Assembly (NCBI RefSeq): GCF_048771995.1
Contig: NC_133027.1
Span: 57,907,501 to 57,971,500 of the forward strand
DNA length: 64,000 bases
Reading direction: 5' to 3'
Source of the DNA: Taeniopygia guttata
Taxonomy: Eukaryota; Chordata; Aves; Passeriformes; Estrildidae
Part shown: positions 25,201 through 35,528 of the stretch, one piece after another
Position numbering within the stretch: the stretch's first letter is position 1
Layout: the number at the start of each line of letters is the position of its first letter
The notes under the pieces: model-generated
The model's input: the letters and a program-made list of their open reading frames with translations, nothing else
What the model was told of the DNA's origin: nothing
Database searches by the model: none
Translations under genes and position numbers: made by a program

Positions 25201-28200
25201 AGAGCTATGATAAGATCCAAATACACAGGGAAGTACTGAACCAAAAGCATCACTAAGTGGCAAGGATGAAAGAATGACTAACTAGGAGGACATCTATGCA
25301 GAAGTGTTTACTCATGCAAGAAGATTTGTAGGACAACATGTCAGCATGCTCCTGGTGGGAAAGTCTGAATGAGAAAGACTATCTAAGGCACCTCTAGCAA
25401 ACTTTTAGCCTAAATTCTCAAAGATCTGAAAAACAGTTTCTCTGAAAAGCTAACCTGCTAGATCTCTCTGCCTCAGTTTCTCAGCCTTCATGAGTGATTT
25501 CATGAGAAGATACTATCAGATCTTTGAACTGGGGTTATTGTTTGGTAGCCAACATCTATTTATACAATCATTATCAGTATGCCTTTCATCTGTAATTTTT
25601 TTTACAGGAGCTTGGTAGGCTTGGCTTTGTTCACAATTCACCAACCCTTCGATCTACATCTAAAGCTCAGGAAGGTCAGAGTACAGGAACGTTTACCCCA
25701 GATTTTGAAGGCTGACTTGTTTTAAAGCAGTCAAGGTAATGCTTCACTACTGCAGACTGGAGGGATTACTGATTATACCCAGTAAACCTATCACACTTGA
25801 CAGTGTTTCATGAACCTGCCACTGCAGAGTGATATGAGTCTTCTCTCAGGGACACAGGTGCCCTCTGCTAACAGAGCTGCTCTGGCTTTCTTCCCTTTTC
25901 TCATCTGGCTGAATTACTGGCTATATGCTGATTGGTGCTGTGCTGCATCTGTGCTAATAAATGGGAAGGCTGGAGGCAAGGCTCACCTCTGTACACACCA
26001 TCCCCAGTCAGGGTGATCTTTTCCCTCCTGACTACCAGAAACAGCCTGCCTGACATCACCTCCCCAGACCTGCCTGGGTGTTCTGAGGTGCTAACAGGAA
26101 TCAGGCAAAACAGTACTGAGGAGGGTGGTAAAGATGAAGCACGGTGGTTAAGGGAAAGTGCTTGAGCCCATGCAGTCATGTTTAGTTTTTCAGTACAGAT
26201 GTCAGCCTGGCAAGCACTCGTGCTGCCTCCTTTCACATGCACTCAGATACACCAGCAGAACTGCATGCATGCTCACTGCCTTCTCTGTCCTCAGCAAAGT
26301 GGAAAAAATCACACTAAAACAATTTAAAGACATCTTACTCGAGGATATCCAGGTGACAAGAGTCACCTGCCTTTATATTGGTGGGATGGACCACGAGTTC
26401 CCTCAAGACTGGTGAGACCGTACACAGGAGAGAGTCTGGCCAGGATTATTCAAGGGCAGCTTGGATGACAGTAGCCAAAACCTCTGGACATCCTGCAATA
26501 TGTAAAGCTACTCATGATCACTCCCACTGTAGGACAACACTTTGCTTCCTGGCGATAAAAGAGAATACTCAAGTGAAAGTGTAGGTTTTCCAGAAGAAAT
26601 AACATGAATCATAATCAGAGATACAACCTTCTGCCATGTGAACACCACACTGGCAGCTCTCTTCTTGCTTTCTCCAGCATGAAACCACAGTAAGCTGAAT
26701 CAGGAAAGGGACTAAAGCTGATTTCTAGAGTTTATGCACTTCCCATTGCACTTAGTTCAGTTTTGGCTGGGATAGGCTTTAGCTGTTAACCACTGCATCA
26801 AATATGTGCTCTGCTGAGTAGTCTGTGTGCAGGAGGGTGCAAGGTTTAAAGGCTGCTGGTGCAGTGAGCTCCTTGAGCATTAACAGGGGAATAGTCCTTT
26901 CTCTGCTTCTAATGAAACCAGATTGAACAGAGAAAGGCAAACTCTGCAGTTGTACACAGTCAAAGGGATGGTCTTTTCTTAGCTGCAAAAGATGTTTGTT
27001 GCAGACGAGCAGTCCCATTTGTGATTTGTGACATTTCCTAGGAATGCTGGTCATTGTAACTCAAGAGTACTTGTTTGTAACAGCTCTTTTAAATATTGTA
27101 TTACTTATCACCTCTGTTTTCCTCATTACTTAGTTTTGTGCTTCATGAAACTCAGAGAGGGCACTGAGTGCTCCTCAGGGGAAAATTAACCCAGGGACAG
27201 CAGCCTGCTCAGAGGATCTGTTCAGAAGCACTAACCAAGCTACAGAGTCTTTGTCTGGCTTAGAAAGATTTGCAGACAGAAAGATGGCAGAAATTTTTCA
27301 GGCATATATCATTGCCCATAAATGATTTTTGTCCAAATCCACACTTTTGATGTTCAGCTGCACTGAACCTCTTCCAATCCCCCATCATTGGTGGAAATAG
27401 GGAACAACATAAAAGGACCTTATGCAATCATGGTCGTGGGAAGATGACATTAATCTCCCGCTCAAGTAAAGGAGGGTAAGGATGTCTCCATTGCTTAATC
27501 ACACATTTACACATTAGCATTTTCTAATAAATTCTCATTAAACAGCTGCAAACTGTTTGTGAGATGGGGCTGTATCTTGCAGCAGCCTCTGCCCTCTGTC
27601 TCCCCAGCGTGCAGGGCAGGGCAGGAGGCAGAGGGCAGGATGGGCATGCAAGGGCTGGTGACCAGTCTCAGGGCCACTCTCAGTTCCCTGACTGTGGGTC
27701 AGCTGCATGTGAACCCCTGCAAGTTCAGTTTGGTCACCTTTGACTCTGGGGCCCCAGCTCATACTGCAGTGACTGGTCTGCTTCCCATTTGAGGCACAAC
27801 ACTATTCTTTACCCACTAAGTAGCTAAAAGAAGTGTGTCCTGTTGTGTTTTTGCTCTATTGTATTCTCCTATTCCCTCAAAAGAGCATACAAGCAATTAT
27901 CTATGTCCACTGAAATTCTCCATTTGTATATGCACATGAGGAAAAGGATCATATTGCTTTAATAGTATTTATGGCCTCTGAAAATGCTGGATAGAGTAAT
28001 TACCACCTGCCCCATCCTGTGCATGGGCAGATTGTCAGTGATAGATTGAAATAGCCATAAGCTGAGACCCCAGATCTTGCATTTCAAATATGTCAATAAA
28101 ACAAATTAACAACAGAAGCCAAAAAGAAGAGTCAAAGTGTGTTTAGAAACAACATTTAAGAAGCAGATGCTCCAAGTGTTCTCCAAATTTCAAGCAGATA

Positions 28201-28483
28201 GGTGATGACGGGGGATGAGATTTTTCTGAACTTTTTATTTGTTCTTTCAGAGTTTTCCTCCCTTTTTCACTCTCTTTATGTTCCATTATGCAACCATTCC
28301 CAGGGTGTAACTTTCACAAGGTTGGGGAAAATCCGTTCAAAATGTATTGCAGATGTCAGCTTAAGAGGATAGAGGGTTTCTTTCCCTCTGCTTTCTAGTT
28401 GATGCCATTGGTTTCCTTCCTTCTCAAACAGCCATGGTTTGTGGAGAATGCCCCTGAGCTTCTAAATGTGTTTGCCCTTACAG

Positions 28484-28571
28484 TTTAATCTGGTGTGCAA
28501 GGACTCCTGGAAGCTGGACCTCTTCCAGTGGTGTGTGAATGCTGGGATTTTATTGGCTCCATAGCAGACAG
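28484..28571 (+). pseudogene. SLC22 organic cation transporter relic, exon 2
   Basis: After an intact acceptor (CCCTTACAG), the plus strand encodes [20 protein letters not shown]. This matches exon 2 of OCT1/OCT2 (human FNLVCA.SW.LDLFQS..N). The segment is 88 bp against 104 bp in the intact gene at 42458-42561. About 16 bp are missing in the part for the [11 protein letters not shown] helix end, which shifts the frame and leaves a TAG near the end. A GT donor follows (ACAG|GTGGGT). It faces opposite to both neighbouring OCT genes. It is a host-gene relic, clearly not functional as it stands. Confidence 0.85.
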
Positions 28572-31236
28572 GTGGGTAGTGTGTAGACAGGTATGGGATG
28601 AACTCTTTCCTCTGGTTATTTGCTTTCTGATGTTGTTGAACAAAATTCGCAATTCATAAAGAAAGTAGATGCAACCAAAACCTGATTGAAAAGGTCTGTG
28701 TGTCACTTAAAAGGGAGATGGGTGGTGGTTTCTAAGATCCTACTTTCAAAGGCTGTTGTGACCCAAAAATCCACAAAAATATCAAGGTATGACTCCACTT
28801 TTACAGCCCTGAGGAATTAACACAAGTGGAGAGATTTTGTCTTCTCTCACAGGTGCAAGCCGCAACACAAGCTCACAGTCCAAGATAAAATTTTAACTCT
28901 TGCACCAAAAACTATTTGCTCATCTTTGCGATAAATTTGTTTCACATTAATTTTAACAGTATCCAGATGGCCATAAGTCAGTTTTAAACTAGGTCAGACA
29001 CAGAAATAGAAGCAGTAGTTTCTTCCTAAACTTTTTTTGAGCCTCCTTTTTTTCAGCTGAGTCTGTATTTAGCCAGTTCTAGATATTATTGTCCTTCATT
29101 TCCTCTTTTCCATCACAATTATCTTTGTGCCATAGTGGATAGGTTTTTTAGGTTAGACTCTGAAGAAATTAAATGCTTTGTAGCTGATCTGTCTCTGCAT
29201 ATTTACCAAAAAAAACAAGGGAGGATGAGACTGGAATTTGAAGAAATGGAGGTAACAGGGATCAAACAATCCTTCTGGAGATCCAGTCTGTCTTGATTTT
29301 TTAAACTTTGTATTCTTGATAGCCTTTTCCCCCCAAGACTGCCCCAATATTATCTCTGTTGAATAGATACTGCTATCTTTCCCTTCTTTTCACTGTCCCA
29401 CTCCTCCAAGGGGGAAGATCTATGGGAAGAGGCATAGCCATGCCCCGTAGTACTTCAGCAATGTCACAAAATTAGGATGAGACTGTGTTTGTCTCATTGG
29501 TCCCTGCTCCCTGGTTTCATTGCAGGCAAACACACCATCAGTTAGGTTGTGCAGATGAATCTGCTTGTGAAGAACCTCATCTATGCATAGACTGGACAGA
29601 TTGCTTTCCCATCCTCATTAAATCTTTAGCATACTGCCAGTGAACCAGACCAGCTTTTTTATAAGCTTTCTGCTTAAATGGATTTTTCATCAGTAGTGAT
29701 TTATTAAGTAACTCTTTGTGGCCACATCTTGTGTGTGGCTACACCTTTGGCAAAAGGATTCTCAGATGAAAGACTTCAAATGGCTATAGCAGTACCACAA
29801 AAATTCTACATCAAGTTTTCCATCTTGGGATGGAGCCCTCTGTCCAATTTCAAGGACAAAAGTGGACAGATTTACAACAATTTCAGCTTTTCTTCACATG
29901 CATTTTTGGAAGGTCTTTGTTTTGTTTTTTGTTTTAATCAGAAACATTTGTCTCCTCCCTCATCCTCTCATTCTCTTAAATCCAAGTTCTTGTTTTCTGA
30001 CTAATCTCCCAGTAAACTTGAAAGCAGTCCATCTTTTTTCTCCCAGAACTGAGGTTTGGGTGGTGATGCACCCAGATCCAGGCATAACAGGACGTGAAAC
30101 AGCAGAGAGTAGATTCCATGGTTGTCAGAAGCACCACTCTTCAGATCACCTTTCCAAGCAATTATGTTCCCTAGCAAAGGCATTTCTTGCCACCTCATGG
30201 TGGTGAGAGCCAACAGAAACCAGAGCTTCCAAATTCATAGCCATTTATGAAATGCTCTTCTGTTTCTCTCCCTGTCAAAATACTGAAGGATCTTTTTGCA
30301 AAGGCTTTTTGTGAAGCAGGAGTATGAAAAGACATGAGGGAGTAGGGTATAATTCCTGCTAAAATAAAACACATGTCAGAGCGTTATTGAGTCTTCACTC
30401 TGCTCACACCACACTGTCCCAACTCACTGCTGTTCATGCACTGAGAACACCCAAGAGCCACACAAAATACCATAACCAGGATGTATTGTGCTCAGGGCAA
30501 AAACAAAACCAGAAGTTTCAAATGTGGTCTGATTAGCCTCTCATGGGCTAAACTTTAAGGCAAGTCAAAAATGTCTGTGTGTTGGGCTCATGAGAGGATG
30601 AAGTTTGAGTGATGGGATCTGCTGATGTTAATGCGAAAAACAAAAGACTTATTTTTGGCTGGTACTTATTACCATGCTATTTTTGTTAGTGGATGCTGAC
30701 TAATTTAATGGCTTTTATAATTTATACTTCTAACTGAATATGAATCTCTGTCAGCTAGAAATCAAATGCCTTTCCAGTCTTCCAGTCAGCTTGCTTGTTT
30801 TGGAAACTCTCTATTTCTGACTACCAGTGAGTCACAGTGATAAAGGGAATGACAAATGACAGTGTTGTACAAAACCCTATTCAAGAAGAGCTCAATAGTC
30901 AGCCTGGGTTGATAAGAAAATATGAAAAGATCACAGATAGCAAACAAATCTCCATGAAAAAGCTATGGCAGCTTTGAAAGATGGGTTGGGAAGCCACATC
31001 AAAGCAATCTTGAATTCACTGGCGAAGTCCTCAACCAAAAGTGAGCAATGACCTGAAAACACAAGGCAGGGGAGTTCCCTGAAATTGCATAGATGTGGTT
31101 AATGTTGCAAAGGGAAGAGCAGATACAGACTCCTTCAAAATTAACAGGCATCCTCTCCAACCTCTTCAAACACTTTGGTTTGCCCCCTACCCTTCCAGGA
31201 GCTGAGCCTCTTTCTTCTCTTTTTTTCTCTCAACAG
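28572..31236 (+). other. former intron between relic exons 2 and 3
   Basis: This 2.7 kb stretch separates the two recognisable relic exons; the matching intron in the intact OCT gene is under 1 kb. I saw no other OCT exon, no clear transposon and no conserved gene in it. It ends in a good polypyrimidine tract (TTTCTTCTCTTTTTTTCTCT) and CAACAG, so the acceptor of relic exon 3 is still recognisable. Confidence 0.5.
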
Positions 31237-31387
31237 GTTTGGGGGCACAAACTCTGCCTACTGGTCACTGTCCTCATCAATGTGGTTTCAGCAGCTCTGA
31301 TGGCCTTTGCACTGAGCTGGACAGTGACGTTCAGCCTGATCCAGGGACTGGTCAGCAAGGGAGGCTGGCTTACAGGCTCTGTCCTCA
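31237..31387 (+). pseudogene. SLC22 organic cation transporter relic, exon 3
   Basis: After a pyrimidine-rich acceptor, the frame reads KLCLLVTVLINVVSAALMAF and then LIQGLVSKGGWLTGSVL. This aligns with OCT exon 3 (human OCT2 KLCLLTTVLIN..GVLMA and LIQGLVSKAGWL.GYIL). It is about 151 bp against 155 bp in the intact paralogue. Near its start (FGRK becomes a GGGGG run) two extra bases shift the frame relative to exon 2. The long readable frame may hint at fairly recent loss. No exon 1 and no exons 4 to 11 were found on this strand, so only two exons persist. Residue choices are mixed between OCT1-like and OCT2-like. Confidence 0.85.
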
Positions 31388-34300
31388 GTCACCCACTTCA
31401 CAATGGCATCTTCTGGGCTGGCACCCCTGATTAGCAGCAGGCCTGACCCCCACTGATGCCATCTGATTCTCAAAGCACTGTCTGTAACAAGAGCAGACTT
31501 CCTAAGCCAGAAGCATTTTTGCTTCACTTCCTCATGGACCATGCTGCAAATATTTTCTATTTGCCTCCTGAACACTTTCACATGTTTTGGGTGTCCCAGG
31601 GCATCTGGCAGCAGCAACTTATTTGGCATGAGTGGGAAATTAATGAAGGAACACTTTCTTTTGCTTCTTATAAAACTAAAAATCTCTTTGGGCTGCTCAC
31701 TCACAGCTCATTTTTGTAGCAAGCAGGAGTGCAGTCACGAGCCCCACTCATTTCCTCCAAGTTACCTGACTCTGCACAAAACTAACATAGAGGCAGTATC
31801 TGATTTACTGACACAATTTCCTCTACCTCCCTTAAAGTCTTGGTGCTGTTGGTTGGTCTATAATTCAGTTCCTGCCACCCAGCAGTGAGCACTGCCACTG
31901 TAGAGCCCAGTGTGGGTACCTGGGGCATCCACAAGCCCCTTTTCCTTCCTAATTCTGCTCCTTTTCTTCCTGAGAAGTAAGTACAAAACATAAGCACCTC
32001 TAAGCCCAGGCTGGCTTTCAAGACCTGACATTCCAGAAGTTGACTAGATATTAGGCAAGCTGGAAAATTTAAAAAAAAAAAAGTAATGAGGAGTTGGAGG
32101 CAGTGAATCCTCAGGACATGTTGGGCCACTTACAATTGCATCAACATTTGGGATCAGTGACAGGGAAGGGGCAGAAAGCCCCATCACAGATACCCCCTGG
32201 GACCAGCCCAAACAATAACAGGACACCCTGCCCTGCATATTAAAGCACATTAAAATTTGTGTTTATGCATGAATGGTTTCCTAATGCCCTGAGCTTGATT
32301 GTTTACATGGCCAAACTCTCAAACATCTGTCAGAAATAAGTACTGAGGCAGGGGGGAAAGATAAGCCAAAAAAGGATATGGCTTTTAAAGTAGTTTTCCT
32401 TCCATGCATGGTGGAAAATCACTACTGTAGTGCCTTTGGAGTTTGAAGAGTCCTCTCCACAACTCTTAAGAAGCTGTGATTCACATCATATTCATCAACT
32501 TATATTTAATCTCTGGATTTGAGTTTGCTTCCTGACCGGTTCTAGTTCTGGAAGAAGGCCCGTTTTCTTAATATTTTAAAATATTAAGGATGTAGGATGA
32601 ACACAGTGATGTAGATTAGGGATGGGATAGGAACACAGAAGTGTCCAAACAACAGTAATATTGTTGGTATTTGGATTTAGATGCTGACAGCAAAGCAGAT
32701 GACAAGAACAGTGCTTAGAAAGGTGCAGCCCTTGGCCACAAGATTATCTGCCCATCAGATGACACCATGCAGAACACCAGAAAATTTGTAAAAGTAGAGT
32801 TGGTTGGCCAAAACCCAGTCAGTGAAGGCTGGTGGGTATCTCAAAACATGGAGTTTTTATGCTCTCTTCAGGCACATCTGATACAAGTTCCAGGTTTAAG
32901 CAATAGGTGAGGGGCAGGGTCTTCTTCAGGGGTCAATCCAACTTTGATTAATCTGGCCCTATTTACTTGCTCCCAGGCTCCTTGCCAGAGTCAGATGGTG
33001 CTTGGACCTGAAGTGCTCCTTCCCAGGCTCCAAGGTCAGCACTGGTTATGCTCCAGCAGCCTCAGGAGCAGACCAGCTTCAGTTTCTCTCTAGGGGAAGG
33101 GAAGCTGTCAGACTGTTACCTGAGGCAGGATGTGAGCTGCACCCACAGCCTGAGGGTGACACCCTCCTGCCACCCCCCAGGACACAGGGCTGCTGCTCCC
33201 CACTTCAAGCAGCCATGTGCAGCTGGATCAGCTTTTACATCCCTCTGACTTCCCAGCTCCAGGAAGCAATCCCTGAATGGGCAAAGGTCACCAGCAAAGA
33301 AATGAATGAAGGATGTTTGCCCTTGTGTTTATTAAGTTGCCACCAGAAGCAGATGCCACTATCACATGTAGATGATGTAAAGCAAAGGCGTGCCTTGGAC
33401 TCTGTAGCTCCTGCTGTGGCAGTAGCAATGCTTATGGGAATAAATATCAGTGTGATGGGTAAGGGTATTGGGACTCAGCTTTTGTAGTTATTTATTTATT
33501 CATCACAGTCTTCGCTTTGCTTCACTTGTTGCTACCATCCCCATTTTCTACCTGCAGAGTTTTCATCAGGTTTTATATCCAAGAACTGTAAGTCAGAAGT
33601 TCTGACAGATTTCTTTTAGTGTGGAGCAGAGACATGTCTGCAACCAGAGCAGGACATCGGCTCTACCAGACACATAATTACACCCCCTCTGTTCCTCTCA
33701 CCCTCTCAGGACAAGCTTATTCCTCTCTGATCCTGAAGAAAATACTAGTTTTGCAACTGCCCAGGCCAAAGTCATGTCATTCCTGATCTGTCCCTACTCT
33801 TCTCAGGGCAGCCTTGCCATGGCCTTGCCTTGCTGGACAACACCCTTGCCTGCCTTGGAGGCCCTCACAGCAACACTGAACATTAACTGAGGTTCAGACC
33901 AGTTAAAAGTAGGTGCAAGGTCACTGGGATGCAATCCTGGGGGAATTTCACCCTGCCTGCTAGAGTCCAGCAGTGTCTTGCTCAACTGGGAGTTCTCTCC
34001 CTGCAGCTGATTATCAATGGGTAGAGGTATCTTGTACCCTGCTCACAGTACCCTTATGGAAAACCAATGTTTTCCAGCAGATAGGGACCAGTAACACAAA
34101 CAGGCAAGGGGAGCCATTGTCCCTGTTTTGCCCTGCAACCACAAGTCTGTTACAGTCACTCAGCAGGATGGACTAGGAAATTTCTGAAGGTGATGGATAT
34201 GTCCTGGAAGTGCTGTTCCTGATTCTCCTTGATACACAGGACCCTTGGTCAGCGTCCTGCATGTTCCCAAGCCTGATTCCAGCTCAGTCCAAGGGAATGC

Positions 34301-35428
34301 CCTGCAGGGCACATGTACAATGCTATTACCTCATAAAGGATTATCAGTGTTTCTCCTGTGCATGCTTTTTCATGCTCTGCAGTTGCTACATGCCCATCCT
34401 TGTGAGTTTATATCCTTGTGAGTAGCCAGTAAAATAAGAGAAAATAAAATATTTTTTTTTAAAACTCTGTGCAAGTTGTCACACAATTGAACCAGGTTTG
34501 TAGTTACCCTGATTCTACAATGGAGATAAATATCATATTATGCTGCCTATTCTTAAGAAAAGCCAACAAAGTCAGACTTTACGGACACTTACAAAGTTTT
34601 GTTGGTATGGATCCTACCATGCTAAAATTAAGATCTGTTGAAGTCCACACAGCTGGTACAAAAATTTCACAGCCCTAAAATATGTTTCTCTTAGTGTACA
34701 GAGGGGGAAGCAGCTATGCAGCAATAGGGACAATCCCATCAGAAAACCGTAAACACTGTAAATAAAGGATGTGCATAGAAATTGAAATAAGAGAGGCTTT
34801 TGAGAGGGTATTTATTCTAAGTGGTATTTCTGTGCTACTGCCCTAAAGCAGACTACCCAGCAAGAGTTACACCTTCTTCAGCCATGTGCTACTTCTGATC
34901 CTTGGACACGGAGATAGATTTGTTTGGCCTTTGGAGTACTTTGCCTGCAAGAATAATAAGACATAAACATCAGCCAGGAATGAAGTTGTTCAGGGAGCAT
35001 CTAACTTCAGGCTCTTCCCCTGCTCTGCCTTGGCTCAATAAAATGACCATATATATTCTTTTAGGTTTGCTCTGGCTCCTCAGCAGATACGGGTGCTTCA
35101 CGTACCACATGTGAAGCTGCTACCAAGACTGCCCTTTTCCTCGTCAATTGTTAAGGCATTTTTTTTAAACCCAAATACCATTTATAATGGTGTTGCACCA
35201 CTTTTGAGAACCTAGCGCATCTACTCAAGGCCAGTAAAGGCCTAGGCTACTTGTTCTCAAGGCACCTAGGTAGACATGGGGTAAAAGGAGTCCAGAATCT
35301 GTCCATTGAGAGTCTGGAAATTACCCAACAATTTCCCGGAAACAAACAAGGCAGCCAAGATTCTCTCTGGACAGGGATTTTGCTCAATTTCAGGTGAAAA
35401 CTGCCACATGTTCATCCTCATGACTCAC
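31388..35428. other. region between the OCT relic and the intact OCT gene
   Basis: This stretch lies downstream of both the plus-strand relic and the minus-strand OCT gene. It should contain the last exon and 3' UTR of the latter, but I could not identify that exon with confidence. Minus-strand AATAAA signals occur at 34811-34816 and in a cluster at about 33488-33502. A perfect 22-bp palindrome lies at 32567-32588 and an A run at about 32071-32082. Open frames (for example 33002-33487 plus) show no recognised domain. Confidence 0.4.
32567..32588. repeat. perfect 22-bp AT-rich palindrome
   Basis: CTTAATATTTT is followed directly by its reverse complement AAAATATTAAG. The sequence has no spacer and no mismatch. 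It lies downstream of the relic and of the OCT gene; no function is evident. Confidence 0.95.
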
Positions 35429-35528
35429 CTGTGAAAGTTTTCAACATCCTCCACAGTCTCAGGCAAAACTCTTCCTTTAGTTTCAGGCAGAAGCAGCACC
35501 AATCCACCCGCAATCAAACCAAGCACAG
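35429..35528 (-). CDS. SLC22A2: OCT gene, coding exon 10
   Basis: It encodes [19 protein letters not shown] and [13 protein letters not shown], helix 12 and the start of the cytoplasmic tail, and ends AG|GTGAGTC, so one more exon must follow. In human the remaining tail is about 20 residues. A possible short terminal exon at 35248-35265 (good acceptor, five codons and a stop) is not convincing, because it would shorten the tail compared with mammals. Confidence 0.9.

Larger units (their letters stand above)
9431..28483. other. intergenic region between SLC22A3 and the OCT relic
   Basis: No conserved protein segment was recognised on either strand over this 19 kb. Open frames reach 204-209 codons (20144-20773 plus, 22167-22781 minus), but they lack domains, are biased in composition and are near the length expected by chance at this size. 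Listed separately are CR1 fragments at about 10668-10767 and 17670-17890, a probable LTR at about 18990-19225, and short duplications at 9791-9830 and 12113-12149. A-rich and T-rich tracts lie at 14537-14590 and about 14670-14688. Distal regulatory elements may be present but cannot be seen directly. Confidence 0.5.

Noticed and set aside
33002-33487. 161-codon plus-strand frame, considered as exons 4 to 8 of the inverted OCT relic
   Set aside because: The fragment MLMGINIS near 33430 only faintly recalls GRMGITMA of exon 8; the surrounding residues and splice positions do not align, so it was not added to the relic.
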